Part shown: positions 1 through 9,131 of the stretch, in pieces | Layout: each line of letters opens with the position of its first letter | Numbering within the stretch: the stretch's first letter is position 1 | Assembly (NCBI RefSeq): GCF_009766065.1 | Contig: NZ_LMUE01000002.1 | Span: 423,731 to 487,730 of the forward strand | Direction: 5' to 3' | DNA: 64,000 nt | From: Dyella sp. S184 | Lineage (GTDB): Bacteria; Pseudomonadota; Gammaproteobacteria; Xanthomonadales; Rhodanobacteraceae | Made by a program: the position numbers and the translations under genes | The notes under the pieces: generated by a model | The model's database searches: none | What the model was told of the DNA's origin: nothing | What the model saw: only the letters and a program-made list of their open reading frames with translations

Positions 1-392
1 GAAAAATTATCGAGTTCGTTACCGCCAAAGTTACCGTTTAGCCTCAGGTGCTGCCCAGCCGCAGAACCCCGTCTGTTGGAAGTCGTCCGTCCATTTGAAC
101 TGCCGCCGGGAAGCCCCGCGCGCGCGTACTGGTCACAAATTTCTATTCCAATCTACTTTAGGCAGCCAGCATGGCACTTCATCGCACTTTGTGACCCTTG
201 GCGGGTGCCGTCGCCCATTCCTTAGGGACACAAGAAACGAGCTGGCATTGTTTCGGCCCCTGTTAGCGGAGAGCTGCCGTCCGGCAATCACGCGGGCGCG
301 TAGCGGGCTGTGGCGGGCGTGCATTGCGGCTATGCGGTCGTTCTTGGCCGGGGCCGTGGTGACATACCGGCGTTGGCTAAAGCCTGCTGCGA
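1..392. other. Left edge, no supported gene
   Basis: I see no convincing gene here. Open frames exist on both strands, but they are arginine-rich, overlap one another and lack a recognisable domain, which fits high-GC shadow reading. The window edge may cut a gene whose body lies further left. Confidence 0.4.
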
Positions 393-572
393 TCAATGTA
401 CGGTCTGTTCCGCGTCCACTGACCAACGCGCCAGCTGCGCGTGTACTTCCTGAATCTGCAGCGTGGCAGCCAGCTCGTCCGCTTCGGTGCGGCTGCGGAA
501 CCTGACGATTGGCTCGTCGGCATCGGTGTCGTACACCATGAAGCCGTCGGACGCGGGGCGAACTTCAAGCAT
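393..572 (-). CDS. Small hypothetical protein (59 aa)
   Basis: A short acidic protein, family not recognised. The frame is open further upstream (to about 791), but the upstream part is low-complexity and unlike a protein. I therefore chose the ATG at 572, which begins MLEVRPASDGFMVYD; an alternative ATG lies at 635. The alternation of charged and hydrophobic residues through VRFRSRTEADELAATLQIQE suggests a small folded alpha/beta unit. It is transcribed away from the methyltransferase gene to its right. Whether it is expressed cannot be judged from sequence. Confidence 0.4.
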   Translation of the reverse strand: MLEVRPASDGFMVYDTDADEPIVRFRSRTEADELAATLQIQEVHAQLARWSVDAEQTVH

Positions 573-848
573 GGTCGGCACTCTCGCGAGGGAATTGGTG
601 CCCCGGTTCGTCGGTTCCACCTGGCTGCGTTCCATGTCGGCTTGCGCCTGACAAGCAGTCGGATCGGGCCAGACTTGCGGGGCATGGGAAGGATGCAACC
701 CTCCAGTTGATCTGTCTGTCGGATATTGCCCATGGTGCGTGTCGGGCGAAGTCGGAAAGCCTAAGAAGGTGTCAAGCCCGATTTGACTCACTCAAGTCGC
801 AAATCTCGTGCTAGAGTTCCCGGGTATTAGTAAAGTTTCGAGGACGAA

Positions 849-2324
849 ATGGAAAATATACCCGAAGTAATTTCTGCTAAAGAGGCATCGGCTCGTTTGA
901 GCGTTTCCGAGCAGCGTGTTCGGACTCTTCTGCGTTCCGGCGCCATCGAGGGCCGTCAGGTAGGCAAGCAATGGCTGACGACAGAGGCCGCGGTAGAAGC
1001 TTACCAAATGGGTGGTGCAACCAAGCCTCCAGAGGACAAATCCCGCACTCCTGGACCGCTTCCCAAGATCAGGGCGCTTTCGTTCTTTTCCGGAGCAATG
1101 GGTCTTGACCAAGGACTCGAAAAAGCTGGCATTCACCTGCTTCTTGCTTGTGAATTCGACAAGACCTGCAGGCGCACTATTACAGCCAACCGTCCTGATA
1201 TTGCCCTTCTAGGGGACGTATGGAAGTACACGCCAGAGGAAATCCGCGCCGCCGCTGGACTCAGATCTAAGGACGAGATCGACGTGATCGTCGGGGGACC
1301 CCCATGTCAGGCCTTTTCAACGGCCGGCGCTAGGCGCGGATTCAAGGACGATCGCGGTAACGCTTTGCTGCGCTATGTCGAGTTGATTCTCGCCCTGCGA
1401 CCACGATACGCCGTGATCGAGAATGTTCGTGGACTGATGTCAGCCCCTATGAGCCATACACCCCACGTCGAACGTAACGAGGGATGGATTCCAGATCGGG
1501 AGGAGCTCCCTGGTGGCGCGCTAATGCACGTCCTTGGAATGCTGCGCGCAGGAGGCTATGGCGTCTCCTTCAATCTCTACAATTCAGCGAACTTCGGCGT
1601 GCCGCAGTCGCGTGAGCGCGTTATCTTGCTTTGCTCCCGCGACGGGAAAAAGCTGCCGCATCTCATGCCAACGCACTCACAAGATGGCTCTTTCGATTTG
1701 CCAAAATGGAGGACGTTACGCGAGGCCTTAAAGGGCATCGACCCGAAAGCAGGTGACCACGAGGAATTTCCGGAGGCGAGGCTGCGGTTCTACCGTATGC
1801 TCAGCTCGGGCCAGTATTGGAAACATCTTCCCAAGGATCTGCACAGGGATGCTCTCGGCGGCTCGTTGGACTCTGGCGGCGGCAAGACCGGGTTCCTACG
1901 TCGACTTGACTGGGACAAGCCATCTTGCACGCTCGTGACATCACCGACGATGCCTGCGACGGACATCTGCCACCCGACCGAGCACCGCCCTCTATCTGTG
2001 CAGGAATACATGCGAATCCAGCAATTCCCCGATAATTGGATCATGTGCGGCTCCCTGACTGACAAGTACAAGCAAATCGGCAACGCTGTCCCGGTCGGAC
2101 TCGGCGAAGCAGTCGGCCGTGCGATTCTCGCCAATATGGCTGGTTTGGACGAGCGCCCGCCTACTGGGTTCCCGTTCAGCCGCTACAAAGGCACCGATGA
2201 CGTTTCTTGGGAGGCCAATATCCGAGCACGGATGGATCTGACAGAAGAGAAGGCCAAGCCACGGCGCCGCTCTCCCAAGGGATCGGCGGAGAGCCTTCAG
2301 GCTGACTTGTTCAAGGTAGCTTGA
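849..2324 (+). CDS. DNA (cytosine-5) methyltransferase with N-terminal HTH domain
   Basis: Transfers a methyl group from S-adenosylmethionine to C5 of cytosine in a type II recognition site, protecting host DNA. Residues about 7-53 form a MerR/excisionase-type helix-turn-helix (SAKEASARLSVSEQRVRTLL). The catalytic domain follows: motif I near residue 77 (FFSGAMGLDQGL), the PPCQ loop with catalytic Cys at residue 153, ENVRG (motif VI), QSRERV (motif VIII) and QIGNAVPVGLG (motif X). At 491 aa it is full length and all core motifs are intact. It converges on two minus-strand genes, the nearer ending 6 bp away, one of which encodes a SinI-like endonuclease. M.SinI-type enzymes methylate GGWCC, so that site is the leading guess. 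The fused HTH could let the enzyme repress its own promoter, as known for some C5 methyltransferases with N-terminal HTH regions; this is inference. Confidence 0.9.
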   Translation: MENIPEVISAKEASARLSVSEQRVRTLLRSGAIEGRQVGKQWLTTEAAVEAYQMGGATKPPEDKSRTPGPLPKIRALSFFSGAMGLDQGLEKAGIHLLLACEFDKTCRRTITANRPDIALLGDVWKYTPEEIRAAAGLRSKDEIDVIVGGPPCQAFSTAGARRGFKDDRGNALLRYVELILALRPRYAVIENVRGLMSAPMSHTPHVERNEGWIPDREELPGGALMHVLGMLRAGGYGVSFNLYNSANFGVPQSRERVILLCSRDGKKLPHLMPTHSQDGSFDLPKWRTLREALKGIDPKAGDHEEFPEARLRFYRMLSSGQYWKHLPKDLHRDALGGSLDSGGGKTGFLRRLDWDKPSCTLVTSPTMPATDICHPTEHRPLSVQEYMRIQQFPDNWIMCGSLTDKYKQIGNAVPVGLGEAVGRAILANMAGLDERPPTGFPFSRYKGTDDVSWEANIRARMDLTEEKAKPRRRSPKGSAESLQADLFKVA

Positions 2325-2330
2325 CGGACG

Positions 2331-2885
2331 CTAGAAAGAAGCCTCGTCGCGCTTCCCGACGCTGAAAAGCTCCTCGAATCGTCGAATGTCTAGGAGGAAC
2401 GACGACTTTGCGTTCGTATCGCCTGGATCGCGTCGATGGATATAGGTGTGCTCAGGAGCTCCCTTTTCAATGAGATCGGCGACTTCCCGGAAAGGTAGAC
2501 GGAAAAACCCGCCTAGGTACTCCACTCGACTGTCTCGCCATTGTGTTTGCTTCCAGTCCAGCCAGAAATAAATGAATATTTCCGGATAGAGCGCCTTGTA
2601 GCGCTCATAGTCTTTGCGGTTGAAAGTGACAGCGAAACGTGGATCAAGCCGGTAGCGCCCTGCCGTGAAGAAAGGCGTATTTTGTGTCTTGAGGTCGGCG
2701 AGGCAGCCTTCCACGACAAGGTCGGGGGCAGTTTTGTCATATGTCTTATCAGGGTTGATTTTGGCCTCGATCTGTAACTTCGTTTGGCAAAGTTGAACAA
2801 AGGTCTCCTCCAACCTCTCGCCATGCAGATACCACCATCCCTTGTCTTCGGTGTGATGGGGAACCGCCTTATTTCTGTCTTCCAT
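2331..2885 (-). CDS. Putative PD-(D/E)XK nuclease in R-M locus
   Basis: A 184-aa protein that I cannot assign to a named family. The centre contains APDLVVEG followed by CLADLKTQ, matching the D...(D/E)xK pattern of PD-(D/E)XK nucleases, and the predicted fold around it (beta hairpin, then YERYKALYPEIFIYFWLDW) is consistent with that superfamily. It lies 9 bp downstream of the SinI-like endonuclease gene on the same strand, so the two are probably co-transcribed. It could be a second nuclease of the system, a nicking or repair enzyme, or an accessory subunit. The nuclease reading rests on one motif. Confidence 0.6.
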   Translation of the reverse strand: MEDRNKAVPHHTEDKGWWYLHGERLEETFVQLCQTKLQIEAKINPDKTYDKTAPDLVVEGCLADLKTQNTPFFTAGRYRLDPRFAVTFNRKDYERYKALYPEIFIYFWLDWKQTQWRDSRVEYLGGFFRLPFREVADLIEKGAPEHTYIHRRDPGDTNAKSSFLLDIRRFEELFSVGKRDEASF

Positions 2886-2894
2886 GACTTTTCC

Positions 2895-3578
2895 CTATGG
2901 ACGCAATGCGTGCAAATAGTCGCGGACAAATTTTTTGAACGCTGCTTCTGAAAGGTGCTGACGCAACGCAGGGTCGGGGAAAGCTCCCCAGTTCGAACCC
3001 ACACGCCTGGAAAAGGTGCGGTGCCATTTCTCGATTTCCGTGCCAAGTCGAATCGCGCTTGACGAGGAGTTTTCGGAGTTGTCCCGATTCTTCACCTGAA
3101 GCAGGCGCCATTCGTCCGCTGGTCTCTCGGGCGGCTTAACAAAGTCCGCGGCTCTAACCATCGCACCAGAACACCAAACCCACCCACGCGGCTCAAGAAC
3201 TGAGGCTAGATATCGCTCAAGGAGATCCCCAATAAGATTTTCCGCGCCCATGGAAAGCAAGTGTTCGCGCTTAACGCGTTCAGCGTCTTCCGCCGCGATT
3301 CCAAAATAGGAAACGAGGATCACGGATACCATCTCGTCTGGCACTGTAGTTGGCGGCTGGGGAATTCTCGGGTCGCGTGCCTTGGCAAAGGCTGCAGCTT
3401 GTCGGCGCACATACTCGGTTGAGCCGATGGCAGGAGCAGATGAACCCCGCATAGCCGAGGCGGCTTCCGGATGTCCTGCGAGAAAGCGAATCACGCCCGC
3501 GTATGCGTCGACCAACACTGGATCGACTGCCCCCATTGCATCACGAGCAATTTGCTCTGCGTCGTTGACGAATGCCAT
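2895..3578 (-). CDS. SinI/AvaII-like type II restriction endonuclease
   Basis: Probable restriction partner of the C5 methyltransferase, cleaving unmethylated sites (GGWCC if it shares SinI specificity). The C-terminal half contains GDLLERYLASVLEPRGWVW and LLQVKNRDNSENSSSSAIR, the latter strongly recalling the RE_SinI family; the E...QVKNRD segment probably carries the metal-binding acidic and lysine residues. From the ATG at 3578 it is 227 aa, close to SinI itself (about 230). I prefer this start to one further upstream because AAGGGGAAG lies just ahead of it. It is transcribed ahead of the 184-aa PD-(D/E)XK-like gene and toward the methyltransferase. Family recognition is from memory of the motif. 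Confidence 0.75.
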   Translation of the reverse strand: MAFVNDAEQIARDAMGAVDPVLVDAYAGVIRFLAGHPEAASAMRGSSAPAIGSTEYVRRQAAAFAKARDPRIPQPPTTVPDEMVSVILVSYFGIAAEDAERVKREHLLSMGAENLIGDLLERYLASVLEPRGWVWCSGAMVRAADFVKPPERPADEWRLLQVKNRDNSENSSSSAIRLGTEIEKWHRTFSRRVGSNWGAFPDPALRQHLSEAAFKKFVRDYLHALRP

Positions 3579-4078
3579 CTGACTTCCCCTTGAATGCCAC
3601 CACTGTAGCAAGCCGACGGGACGAAAGGAAAAGACACAATTTCATCCTGCGCATGTCAGCGAGCCTAAATCCATAGGCTAAGCCGCTTTAACCATAACGC
3701 TGCAGGCGCCCGAGTAGGCTTTGCAGATAGATGCCTTCCCGCTTCGGCCAGTTGGGCGTCGCGGGCTGCGTAGCGTTCAAAGGTGCGCCAGCGCATGCCT
3801 TTGGGCTTGTATGGCTCGCCGAACAGATCGCTGAAGGTGTCGCCCATCTTGCGGCGGATCGCCCAGTGGCACCGATACCAGCCAGGACGCCGCAGATCTC
3901 GCGGCCGCCAACGCACTGGCCACGCAGCTCGTGCTGGCCGGCGTGCTGCGCGATGACGGCGAGCCAATGTCCGGCTACTGGGATGTCGACAACGACAACA
4001 CGGCAGCGTCGAACGTCGCTGACTAGATAGACCCGGACCAAAATTGCGACTGTCGCAATTTTGGTCGGCTCGATCGGT
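3579..4078. other. Mosaic of gene remnants
   Basis: No intact gene. On the minus strand about 3665-3895 reads as a plausible protein piece (GDTFSDLFGEPYKPKGMRWR and following) with no start. On the plus strand about 3880-4026 reads DAADLAAANALATQLVLAG and ends with a stop at 4024, resembling the C-terminus of an unidentified protein. The two pieces run in opposite directions and partly abut, suggesting a rearrangement scar between the R-M locus and the recombinase remnant. Confidence 0.4.
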
Positions 4079-4289
4079 TCAGCGGACGGGCTCCTCGTCC
4101 GTCGCTACCCGCTCGGTGCGGGTTAGCTTCGCCGCGTGCGTGGCCGCGTGGATCTGCTGCAGCTTGTCGATCGAGACGTGAGTGTAGATCTCCGTCGTCG
4201 CCACGCTGGCGTGGCCCAGCAGCGCCTAGATGTAGCGGATGTCCGCCGATGAGATCGTCGCTCCCAACCGAGTGGACCGTCTGGTGCAA
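4079..4289 (-). pseudogene. Tyrosine recombinase C-terminal remnant
   Basis: The minus strand encodes the tail of a XerC/D-like tyrosine recombinase: ADIRYI, then an in-frame TAG, then ALLGHASVATTEIYTHVSI, ending in a charged tail with a stop at 4079-4081. LGHAS...TTxIYTH is the box II region containing the His/Trp and nucleophilic Tyr motif. Upstream a degraded HSVG stretch in another frame may be the remains of the HxLR box, so at least one frameshift and one nonsense mutation are present. Only the last 60 or so codons survive. It marks an older mobile element at this spot. Confidence 0.75.
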
Positions 4290-4299
4290 AATCGCCTAT

Positions 4300-4656
4300 T
4301 TACCAAACAATCCACCCTTCCCCTGATCCTGACTGAAACATTGCTATTTCGACACTGGAACGATCTTCCGGCTTTAGAGATAAAGAAACTGAGGAAGAAT
4401 TATCGAAATTAATCGATATATTCGAATCAATATCTTCTTTTATTAAAACAACCTTTGACCCTATTAAATTGCATATATGTTCCCGGTAACCAAATTTTTT
4501 CGAATCGAAAATTTCACCACCTACATTTATTGACGGATAGTCGTAAAAATTAAAATACGGGCCATCAAAATTTAGCTGCAGATAGTCTTTAATAAAGGTT
4601 ACCGACACGAGCTTTTTTTGAAGGAGTTTAAATTTTAATAGTTCTTCGTTCGACAT
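4300..4656 (-). CDS. Probable immunity protein for the Rhs-like toxin
   Basis: A 118-aa, AT-rich gene starting 5 bp after the stop of the Rhs-type gene. Its base composition differs sharply from the GC-rich Rhs body, as is typical of exchangeable tip/immunity cassettes. The product is small, acidic and rich in beta-prone and serine residues, with no signal peptide or membrane segment, which suits a cytoplasmic inhibitor. I do not recognise the family. The immunity role is inferred from position (directly downstream of a polymorphic-toxin tip), size and composition. Confidence 0.6.
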   Translation of the reverse strand: MSNEELLKFKLLQKKLVSVTFIKDYLQLNFDGPYFNFYDYPSINVGGEIFDSKKFGYREHICNLIGSKVVLIKEDIDSNISINFDNSSSVSLSLKPEDRSSVEIAMFQSGSGEGWIVW

Positions 4657-4661
4657 TTAAT

Positions 4662-7600
4662 TCATCCTCCGGGAGGTATGTGCCAGAGTGGATCGGTTTT
4701 TGAGATGTTCGGGCTACCCGTATAAGGGTTTACCGTTTGTCCATTAGCGTTATTGTAAGAACCGTATCCATTGGGGTATTGATAATTACCCGAAGTTACA
4801 GGATCCATGAATCTGAAACCGGAAGTTTTGGGATCTAGCCCGTTCCCGCCACTGCCACCTTGAAATTGCATGCCTTTCCCGCTGTTGGCTGGATCTGGGC
4901 CCGAAGCACCTCTGGGAACGGGGTATACCGTCCCATCTGGCGTAACAACAAAATCAGGTGCTTTACCGGGGGCGTAACACTCTCCGCCTTGCATTGCATA
5001 TTTACGAGCAAGCACCTCTTGACTTACATCCATATTCGGGCCTTCCAGAGGCGCGAAAGTGTCTCGAAGTGCATCTCGTTCAGGGACACTTATTTCTGCC
5101 GGATCGACTTCTTGCATCCCATATGGATCGACATGACTTAGCGGATCATCACCGACATAGGCATAGGTCGATATACCGCCAGCCAACCCGATTGGATCAC
5201 TCTGCAAATACCGCCCCAGCCCCGGCTCATAGTTCCGGAAGCCGTTGTACACCGTCTCTGTCTCGGCGTCGTAGTACTGGCCGGGATAGCGCAGGTTAAG
5301 CACGTAACCTGTCGATGACGTCGGCTGCTGCTCTCCGAACGGATTGCCCTGATAACCCCATCCCCAAAGGACCGTACCGGCGCCGTTGGTCACCGCCCGC
5401 GGGGTGCCCAGTTGATCAGCGATCACGTAGTTGACCGTGCTGGTGGTGACGCTGCCATTGACGGTGTTATCCACCAAGGCGATCGGCAGGTCGTCCAGCC
5501 ACACGTATATCCGTTTGGGGCCAACACCGTACGTACCGAGAAGGTGCCCCGCCTCGTCATAGTCAAACCGCTCGGTGGTGGCGGCCGCGCTGTCCACCCG
5601 CTGCCCAAGCGCGTTGTAAATATAGGTGCCCACCGTCACCCCGTTCGCCTGCGCCAGGGTCGGCCGCTGGCGTGCGTTATAGGCAAACCCATAGGTCTGG
5701 CCACCGACCACGCTGCCGGTCGTGTTGCCGTTCGCGTCATAGGCACGTGTGGCGTTGCCGATGCTGCTCAGCTGATGCGTGCCGGCGGTGTAGCTGTACG
5801 TGCCCACATCCACATCCGGACCGGTCGCCGTCTTGCTCAACCGATCCCCCACCCGGTTGTAGGTGTAGCTCTCCAGCACCGTGCCGCTTTCCGTCACGCT
5901 GGTCAGCCGATACAGCGGATCGTATTGATAGGTCTCTGCCGCGGGGTTAGCACCGGGCGCCGCGCCTCGGGCGCTGATGTCGCCCATCACATCGCGGGCA
6001 AAATGCAGGTTGAACGCCGTCGGGGTGGTCAGGTCGGTGAGCCGGTAGTTGGCGTCGTATGTCCGGGTCACGGCCTGACCGTTGCCCAGCGTGTAGCTGG
6101 CCACCGGCCCGAACGGCATCCATACGACGTTGCTGACCACGGTGGGTGGCGACGACGTACTCCCGCTCGGTGTGACCTGCACGCCACTGATACGCCCGTT
6201 GCTGTTGAAGGTGTAGCTGATCGCCGTCTGGTCAGGCGTCGTTTCGCTGTTCAGTCGATCGGCGGCCGTATAGCCGTAGTGGATGACATCCGTAAAGCCC
6301 GCCACCCCCTGCGTCTTCTGGATGACGTTGCCGCGCGCGTCGTAGCAGTACGTCGTGGTTACGCTGCTTTCGAGCATCCGCGTGCGCCGGCCGATCGGGC
6401 TCGAGGCGCTACAGCCGGTCACGGCATTGCTCTCGTCGTAGGTGTAGGTGACGTTGTTGACGGTGCTGGGGTAGCTGGTGCCTGTCAGCCGGTCGAGGGC
6501 ATCGTAGGTCGATGTTCCGACCGTTCCCTTCGCATCGGTATGGGTCACGGTATTGCCGGCCGCGTCGAAGGTGGAGCTGCTGGTGCCGGTATCGGGGCTT
6601 TGTAGCGTGGTGACATTGCCCAAGCCGTCGTACGTGTAGACGGTATTGTAGGTGCGCGGATCGGTCACCTGGGTCAGGTGATCCTGGGCATCCCGGATCA
6701 CGGACGTCGTGGTGTTGTTGGTCGCCGTATCGGTGCCGTTGTAGTTGGCGACTGTGCTGTAAAGGCGATTCAGCGCATCGAAGTTTTGCTGGCGCTGGAA
6801 GGTCAAACCGTCGGCGCTGTGGGTCAGGTTGCCGTTGCCGTCGTAGCTGTCGCCGAAGGTCGCACTGAAGACCGTTTTGCCCAAGCCGTCGATCACCGCC
6901 GTCAGCTGACCCAGCGGGTTGAAGTTGCTGGTCTTGCTTTGCACCGTGGTACCGGAAGCGGTGATGACCTGTTCACCGGTTTTCTGTCCCGCGGCATTCA
7001 ATGTGTAGTGAAGATCGTTGCTCTGCGCATCGTAGATATCGGTCAGACGATGGGCACCGTCGTAGACAAAGGTCGTGGTGACGTTGTCGGGATCGGTAAG
7101 GGTCTTCACTTCGCCGTAGGGCCAGTACGTCAGGCTCGTGGTACTGCCACCGACACTACGCGAAGCCAGCCAGCCCCGCGGGGTATACGTCATGTCGGTA
7201 TTGACGCCGTTGGCGTCGGTGATCCGTGTCACCCGACCGTCGCCGTCGTAGGAGGCATAGGTGGTGACGTGACCCAGGGCGTCGGTGACTTGATACAGGT
7301 CGCCCGGCTGATGGCAAGCACCTCCCGGCGTACCGCAATTGGTCGCGCTGCTGCTGGTGTAGTAGCTGTACGTGGTGGTCTGGGTGAGATCGGTACGCGG
7401 CCCTGTCGTCGTGAGCCGCAAGCCCACCTGCGGACAGCCCGTGCCGACAGTGTCGCAATAGGTGTAGGTCCAACGGCGCACGCCGGCCGGGGGCGTGCCG
7501 CTGGCGCTGCATGTGTATGACGCAGCCGCAGACACACTCATGTCGATGGTGCACTGGGCCAGCGCCTGGCCGCGGGCGTTGTAGATCCAGTCGGTCTTGG

Positions 7601-9131
7601 TGACGATGTTGTAGCTGTAATCGAGCCAACGTCGCTCGGTGGGCACATGGAAGGTGTCGTTCCAGTCGGTCTGGATCGGTCGCGGCGTGGTGCTGGTGGA
7701 GGCCTCGACGCTGCCGGCTTCCATCCCGTCGCCGTCGTGCTGGTAGGTGGTGACGTTGCCGTTGTAATCCGTGGTCTGGTTGACTAGGCCATTGAAGTCA
7801 TAGGCCCAGGCACTGATGGGCGCGCAGGCCTCGCAGGTGCCGTTGACGCTCGTGATGTCGGGAACGCCCATGATCGTGGTGAAGGCATGGTGGCGTGATG
7901 TGCCCAAGGGATCGAGTACATCGGCCGAGCCGTCGCTGTTGTAGGTCATCGTGTACGAGCCCACGCCTCCCGCCAGCTGGTTGTTGATGGCTTGGCCCGC
8001 GGCGTTGTAGCTGTAGCTCATGTAGCGGACGTTGCTTTCGTCGATGATGCCGGTGAGCAAGCCTGGTGTCGTCGCGCCGCCGCTGTAGCCCGATTCGTTG
8101 TAGAGGTAGGTCAGGACGCTCGTGTCGGGATAAGTCACCGTCGCCAAATCACCGGCGCCGTTATAGCCGTAGCTGTAACTCCCGCCATCGGGCGCGGTGA
8201 CGTGGTTGATCAGGCCGCTGCTGGTGTAGGTCAGCTGGATCGTCCGCTGCGAGGCATCGGTGATCGTGATCAGGTAACCCACACCCGGCGCGATCGTGAT
8301 CGGCGTGGTCGCCGTGCTGTAGGTCAGCGTCGTGGTGAAGCCGTCCTGGTACTGGATGCTGAGCAGGTGGCCGGTGGCGTCGTACTGCTCGGTGCTACGC
8401 GTATCGACACGCAGCAGTGTCCAGCCGGTAGGGTTGCCGTTGGTGTCGGTCTGTTCGGAGAGGGCGTCGAAGACATCGGGCTCGCCAGCCCATGCGCCGC
8501 TGGAGAGCGCGTAGGTGCTGACCCGACCGTCCTCACGGGTGACCGTGGCGGTGCCGGTGCCTGTTGTGCCTGGGGTGTACGTGATGCGATTGGAATACGA
8601 GTGGCGCCAGTGCTGCCCAAAGGTATCCACCCCGGCATTGGGGTCGCTGTTGTAGTAACGATCAAAGGTCAGCCAGTGACCGGCGTGGAAATCTTCTTCG
8701 CGGCGGAAGACGTTGCCCGTACCGACATCGATCGGGTCGGCGGCGCAATTGCACTTGTTCGGATTGCCGAGGGCTTTGGCGGGGCTGGGTGTGCGCGGTG
8801 GAGGGCAAAACCAGCTGCCACCGTAGTCAGCGGATGCCCCACCATTTTCCGGATTATAAATGGTGATTACCCACTCACCTGTGATGAGTGTGTGTGCCGA
8901 GTTAACCCACCCGACCTTGGTAACGTGACATGGAGCCGTGATAAAAAGCGAGGGATATTCCGCTGCATAATCTGGCGTTATCGTGTCTTGACAATAGACC
9001 TGATCTTGAGCGTAATCGGGCTGCTCGCTTGCAGGGCACCACCCACTGTTAGCCATCACCGAGGTGGCATGCATGGCAGCACACAGGAACAGACCGAACA
9101 GCAGTCCAACACGCGTCCTTGGTCGTGACAT
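4662..9131 (-). CDS. Secreted RHS/YD-repeat protein, candidate polymorphic toxin
   Basis: A 1489-aa protein with an N-terminal signal peptide (hydrophobic segment after MSRPRTRVG, ending near ATSVMA). A Cys-containing N-terminal region and the PIDVGTGNVFRREEDF entry motif follow, then an array of YD repeats (YDALNRL, YDANYRLT, YDGLGNVT and many more). These end in the Rhs core signature (GRYLQSDPIGLAGG, YAYVGDDPLSHVDPYG) at about residue 1330. After the core comes a distinct C-terminal region of about 130 residues ending in GSPNISKTDPLWHIPPGG, glycine- and asparagine-rich, which would be the toxin tip; I do not recognise its activity. The shell fold of YD repeats normally encloses the tip. 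Sec export argues against classical T6SS loading and suggests a cell-surface or wall-associated Rhs-like protein. The small downstream gene is the likely immunity gene. Confidence 0.85.
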   Translation of the reverse strand: MSRPRTRVGLLFGLFLCAAMHATSVMANSGWCPASEQPDYAQDQVYCQDTITPDYAAEYPSLFITAPCHVTKVGWVNSAHTLITGEWVITIYNPENGGASADYGGSWFCPPPRTPSPAKALGNPNKCNCAADPIDVGTGNVFRREEDFHAGHWLTFDRYYNSDPNAGVDTFGQHWRHSYSNRITYTPGTTGTGTATVTREDGRVSTYALSSGAWAGEPDVFDALSEQTDTNGNPTGWTLLRVDTRSTEQYDATGHLLSIQYQDGFTTTLTYSTATTPITIAPGVGYLITITDASQRTIQLTYTSSGLINHVTAPDGGSYSYGYNGAGDLATVTYPDTSVLTYLYNESGYSGGATTPGLLTGIIDESNVRYMSYSYNAAGQAINNQLAGGVGSYTMTYNSDGSADVLDPLGTSRHHAFTTIMGVPDITSVNGTCEACAPISAWAYDFNGLVNQTTDYNGNVTTYQHDGDGMEAGSVEASTSTTPRPIQTDWNDTFHVPTERRWLDYSYNIVTKTDWIYNARGQALAQCTIDMSVSAAASYTCSASGTPPAGVRRWTYTYCDTVGTGCPQVGLRLTTTGPRTDLTQTTTYSYYTSSSATNCGTPGGACHQPGDLYQVTDALGHVTTYASYDGDGRVTRITDANGVNTDMTYTPRGWLASRSVGGSTTSLTYWPYGEVKTLTDPDNVTTTFVYDGAHRLTDIYDAQSNDLHYTLNAAGQKTGEQVITASGTTVQSKTSNFNPLGQLTAVIDGLGKTVFSATFGDSYDGNGNLTHSADGLTFQRQQNFDALNRLYSTVANYNGTDTATNNTTTSVIRDAQDHLTQVTDPRTYNTVYTYDGLGNVTTLQSPDTGTSSSTFDAAGNTVTHTDAKGTVGTSTYDALDRLTGTSYPSTVNNVTYTYDESNAVTGCSASSPIGRRTRMLESSVTTTYCYDARGNVIQKTQGVAGFTDVIHYGYTAADRLNSETTPDQTAISYTFNSNGRISGVQVTPSGSTSSPPTVVSNVVWMPFGPVASYTLGNGQAVTRTYDANYRLTDLTTPTAFNLHFARDVMGDISARGAAPGANPAAETYQYDPLYRLTSVTESGTVLESYTYNRVGDRLSKTATGPDVDVGTYSYTAGTHQLSSIGNATRAYDANGNTTGSVVGGQTYGFAYNARQRPTLAQANGVTVGTYIYNALGQRVDSAAATTERFDYDEAGHLLGTYGVGPKRIYVWLDDLPIALVDNTVNGSVTTSTVNYVIADQLGTPRAVTNGAGTVLWGWGYQGNPFGEQQPTSSTGYVLNLRYPGQYYDAETETVYNGFRNYEPGLGRYLQSDPIGLAGGISTYAYVGDDPLSHVDPYGMQEVDPAEISVPERDALRDTFAPLEGPNMDVSQEVLARKYAMQGGECYAPGKAPDFVVTPDGTVYPVPRGASGPDPANSGKGMQFQGGSGGNGLDPKTSGFRFMDPVTSGNYQYPNGYGSYNNANGQTVNPYTGSPNISKTDPLWHIPPGG

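Noticed and set aside
95-505. 136-codon frame at the left edge
   Set aside because: Arg/Ala/Pro-rich, no ribosome site and overlapping a better small frame on the other strand.
5412-9128. Long plus-strand open frames opposite the Rhs gene
   Set aside because: They mirror the YD-repeat coding sequence on the other strand, are Val/Gly/Arg-rich and have no domain; high-GC shadows.
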